The notes beneath the pieces were generated by a model. It was given only the letters and a program-made list of their open reading frames with translations. It was not told where the DNA came from and did no database searches. DNA of 27,457 nucleotides from NCBI GenBank assembly GCA_964399985.1, contig CAYNRY010000004.1, positions 1 to 27,457 on the forward strand, written 5' to 3'. The position numbers were made by a program, and so were the translations under genes. Each line of letters starts with the position of its first letter. Position 1 is the first letter of the stretch. The stretch is from Micavibrio_B sp964399985. Its GTDB lineage: Bacteria; Pseudomonadota; Alphaproteobacteria; Micavibrionales; Micavibrionaceae. This document shows, piece by piece, positions 25,261 to 27,457 of this stretch.

Positions 25261-27369
25261 ATGCCACGCGAATATCCATTAGACCTCTACCGTAACTTCG
25301 GAATTATGGCTCACATCGATGCGGGTAAAACTACCTGTACCGAGCGCGTTCTGTATTACACAGGTAAGTCCCATAAGATTGGTGAAGTGCACGAAGGTGC
25401 GGCGACCATGGACTGGATGGAGCAAGAGCAAGAGCGTGGCATCACGATTACGTCTGCTGCGACCACGACTTTCTGGGAAGGTCCAAAAGACGGGATCACC
25501 AAAGGTCAAAAATGCCGTTTCAACATTATTGATACGCCTGGGCACGTTGACTTCACGATTGAAGTTGAGCGTTCCCTTCGCGTTCTCGATGGTGCTGTTT
25601 GTCTTCTTGATGGTAACCAGGGCGTTGAGCCGCAGACTGAAACTGTTTGGCGTCAAGGCGACAAATATAAAGTGCCGCGTATCATCTTCGCGAACAAAAT
25701 GGATAAAATCGGCGCTAACTTCTATGATTGTGTCGACTCCGTTCAAAAACGCCTCGGCATCAACCCTGTTGTTCTGAATTTGCCGATCGGCGCTGAATCT
25801 GAATTCGCCGGCGTTGTCGATCTTTTGAAAATGAAAGCCATTATCTGGTCGTCTGACGATCTGGGAGCGTCTTTCACTGAAACCGATATTCCTGCTGACC
25901 TCGTTGAGAAGGCTAAGGAATACCGTGCTAAACTTGTCGACCAGGTTGTTGAGCAAGATGACGCGACGATGGAAGCTTATCTTGAAGGTAAAGAGATAGA
26001 CGTTCCGACACTGAAAATGTGTATCCGTAAAGGAACAATTAACTCCACGATCGTAGCGATGATGTGTGGTTCCGCTTTCAAGAACAAAGGCGTTCAAACG
26101 CTGCTTGACGCTGTTGCTGACTTCCTTCCGTCTCCGATCGATAAGGGTGCGGTTAAAGGCAAGAAAATCGATTCTGATGAAGACGATTCTCGTCCGATGA
26201 CAGAAGATGCGCCGCTTTCAGCTCTTGCATTCAAAATCATGAACGACCCATTCGTTGGATCTTTGACATTCGCTCGTATCTACTCGGGCAAAATGGAAGC
26301 CGGTTCTTATGTCGTTAACACGGTTAAGGATAAAAAAGAACGTATCGGTCGTATGCTTTTGATGCACGCGAATAACCGCGAAGAAATCAAAGAAGCTTAT
26401 GCAGGTGATATCGTTGCGCTTGTCGGTTTGAAAGATACGACTACTGGTGATACGCTCTGCGATCCGGGTAAGCCAATTGTTCTTGAGCGTATGGAATTCC
26501 CTGAGCCGGTTATCGAGATCGCGGTTGAGCCAAAAACAAAAGCTGACCAAGAGAAAATGTCGATTGCTCTTCAACGTCTCGCTTCCGAAGATCCATCCTT
26601 CCGTGTTTCGGTTGATCATGAATCTGGTCAGACGATCATTAAAGGTATGGGCGAACTTCACCTCGATATCATTGTCGACCGTATGAAGCGCGAATTCAAA
26701 GTTGAAGCGAATATTGGTGCGCCTCAGGTTGCTTATCGCGAAACGATCACACGCAAAGCGGAGATCAACTATACGCATAAAAAACAATCTGGTGGTTCAG
26801 GTCAGTACGCTCGTATCAACCTTGTGTTTGAACCACAAGAGCCTGGCGTCGGCTATGAATTTACAGCGGACATCACCGGCGGTGCGGTTCCTAAAGAATA
26901 TATCCCGGGCGTTGAAAAAGGCCTTAAATACGCTCAACTCTCCGGTATCATCGCGGGCTTCCCTGTCGTTGATTTCAAAGTGACGCTGGACGACGGTGAT
27001 TACCACGACGTCGACTCTTCGGCTCTCGCATTCGAGATCGCTGCTCGCGCAGCTTTCAAAGAAGGTATGGCGAAGGCTGGACCACAGCTTCTTGAGCCTG
27101 TGATGAAAGTCGAAGTTGTAACGCCTGAAAACTACATGGGTGATATCATTGGTGACTTGAACTCGCGCCGCGGCCAGATCTCCGCTATGGAAGATCGCGG
27201 TAACGCAAAAGTGATTTCGGCAAGCGTGCCACTCTCCAGCATGTTCGGTTACATCAACACTCTACGTTCGATGTCACAGGGTCGTGCCAACTATTCGATG
27301 ACATTCGACCATTACGAGCCGGTTCCGCCGAATATCGTAGAAGAAGTCAAAAAGAAATTAGCTGCATAA
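25261..27369 (+). CDS. fusA: Elongation factor G
   Basis: 702 residues. GTPase motifs: AHIDAGKT (17-24), RGITIT (59-64), DTPGH (91-95), NKMD (145-148) and GSA further on. Domains II-V follow, with the domain III-V blocks GMGELHLDIIVDRMKREF, YRETIT and PVMKVEVVTPENYMGDI intact. EF-G drives translocation and, with RRF, ribosome recycling. The gene lies 30 bp after rpsG and 18 bp before tuf, the classical str order. No sign of a second, divergent fusA-type gene. Confidence 0.98.
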   Translation: MPREYPLDLYRNFGIMAHIDAGKTTCTERVLYYTGKSHKIGEVHEGAATMDWMEQEQERGITITSAATTTFWEGPKDGITKGQKCRFNIIDTPGHVDFTIEVERSLRVLDGAVCLLDGNQGVEPQTETVWRQGDKYKVPRIIFANKMDKIGANFYDCVDSVQKRLGINPVVLNLPIGAESEFAGVVDLLKMKAIIWSSDDLGASFTETDIPADLVEKAKEYRAKLVDQVVEQDDATMEAYLEGKEIDVPTLKMCIRKGTINSTIVAMMCGSAFKNKGVQTLLDAVADFLPSPIDKGAVKGKKIDSDEDDSRPMTEDAPLSALAFKIMNDPFVGSLTFARIYSGKMEAGSYVVNTVKDKKERIGRMLLMHANNREEIKEAYAGDIVALVGLKDTTTGDTLCDPGKPIVLERMEFPEPVIEIAVEPKTKADQEKMSIALQRLASEDPSFRVSVDHESGQTIIKGMGELHLDIIVDRMKREFKVEANIGAPQVAYRETITRKAEINYTHKKQSGGSGQYARINLVFEPQEPGVGYEFTADITGGAVPKEYIPGVEKGLKYAQLSGIIAGFPVVDFKVTLDDGDYHDVDSSALAFEIAARAAFKEGMAKAGPQLLEPVMKVEVVTPENYMGDIIGDLNSRRGQISAMEDRGNAKVISASVPLSSMFGYINTLRSMSQGRANYSMTFDHYEPVPPNIVEEVKKKLAA

Positions 27370-27387
27370 TTAAGAAGGAATAAAAGT

Positions 27388-27457
27388 ATGTCAAAAGAGA
27401 AATTCGAGCGGAACAAGCCGCATTGTAACATCGGCACGATCGGTCACGTTGACCACG
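27388..27457 (+). CDS. tuf: Elongation factor Tu, N-terminal start only (partial)
   Basis: ATG 27388 opens MSKEKFERNKPHCNIGTIGH and the frame runs off the window inside the P-loop region (GHVDH of the GxxxxGK motif). GAAGG about ten bases upstream is the ribosome site. Last visible gene of the str operon, the tufA position. Together with the tuf end at 1-50 this shows two tuf genes flanking the window. Confidence 0.96.
   Translation, partial: MSKEKFERNKPHCNIGTIGHVDH

Overview
The window is chromosomal DNA from a bacterium, most likely an alphaproteobacterium. It carries the conserved transcription/translation block: tuf end, tRNA-Trp, secE, nusG, rplK, rplA, rplJ, rplL, rpoB, rpoC, rpsL, rpsG, fusA and the start of a second tuf. 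The alphaproteobacterial assignment rests on the style of RpoB, NusG and the ribosomal proteins and on a DUF1153/SciP-like protein at 22794-23072, a family I know only from Alphaproteobacteria. Genus cannot be fixed from sequence alone; a Micavibrio-like lineage is a guess.

Layout. 1-50 is the last codons of one tuf, followed by a palindromic repeat, an intrinsic terminator and tRNA-Trp. 340-3162 holds a GlsB/YeaQ-type membrane protein, an OmpW-type outer membrane protein with an FNR-like site in front of it, an Fnr-family regulator whose recognition helix fits that site, an exported EF-hand protein and a DedA membrane protein. 3291-4054 is secE-nusG, closed by a strong terminator. 4055-5103 is mostly repeat-rich non-coding DNA with one small orphan frame, ending in a promoter and a structured leader before rplK-rplA (5104-6230). 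6389-10293 is an accessory insertion: an SGNH hydrolase, a GxSxG protein, a nucleoside hydrolase and a ribokinase. 10294-11451 is the L10-type leader and rplJ-rplL. 11512-11946 is an orphan gene, followed by a second inverted-repeat element and the rpoB promoter. rpoB-rpoC occupy 12578-21056. 21104-22665 is a tandem pair of pseudopilin-like genes, one frameshifted. Then come the SciP-like gene and two orphans, and finally the str operon (promoter at 24081, rpsL-rpsG-fusA-tuf).

How it works together. The normally compact rpl-rpo-str cluster is cut into separate units here. secE-nusG, rplKA, rplJL and rpoBC each end in an intrinsic terminator, and the later units have recognisable -35/-10 promoters of their own, often TTGnC-type with an 18-bp spacer for the r-protein units. 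rplKA and rplJL have folded leaders expected for autogenous control by L1 and L10. The gaps are filled with accessory genes and repeat elements. The nucleoside hydrolase and ribokinase form a plausible nucleoside-to-ribose-5-phosphate salvage pair.

Most unusual points: the pseudopilin pair with a nearly identical 5' half, a diverged 3' half and two single-base homopolymer shifts in one copy; the rplJ leader with an overlapping near-consensus promoter and a terminator-like hairpin; the ompW/Fnr unit; and two tail-to-tail gene pairs with interlocked stop codons.
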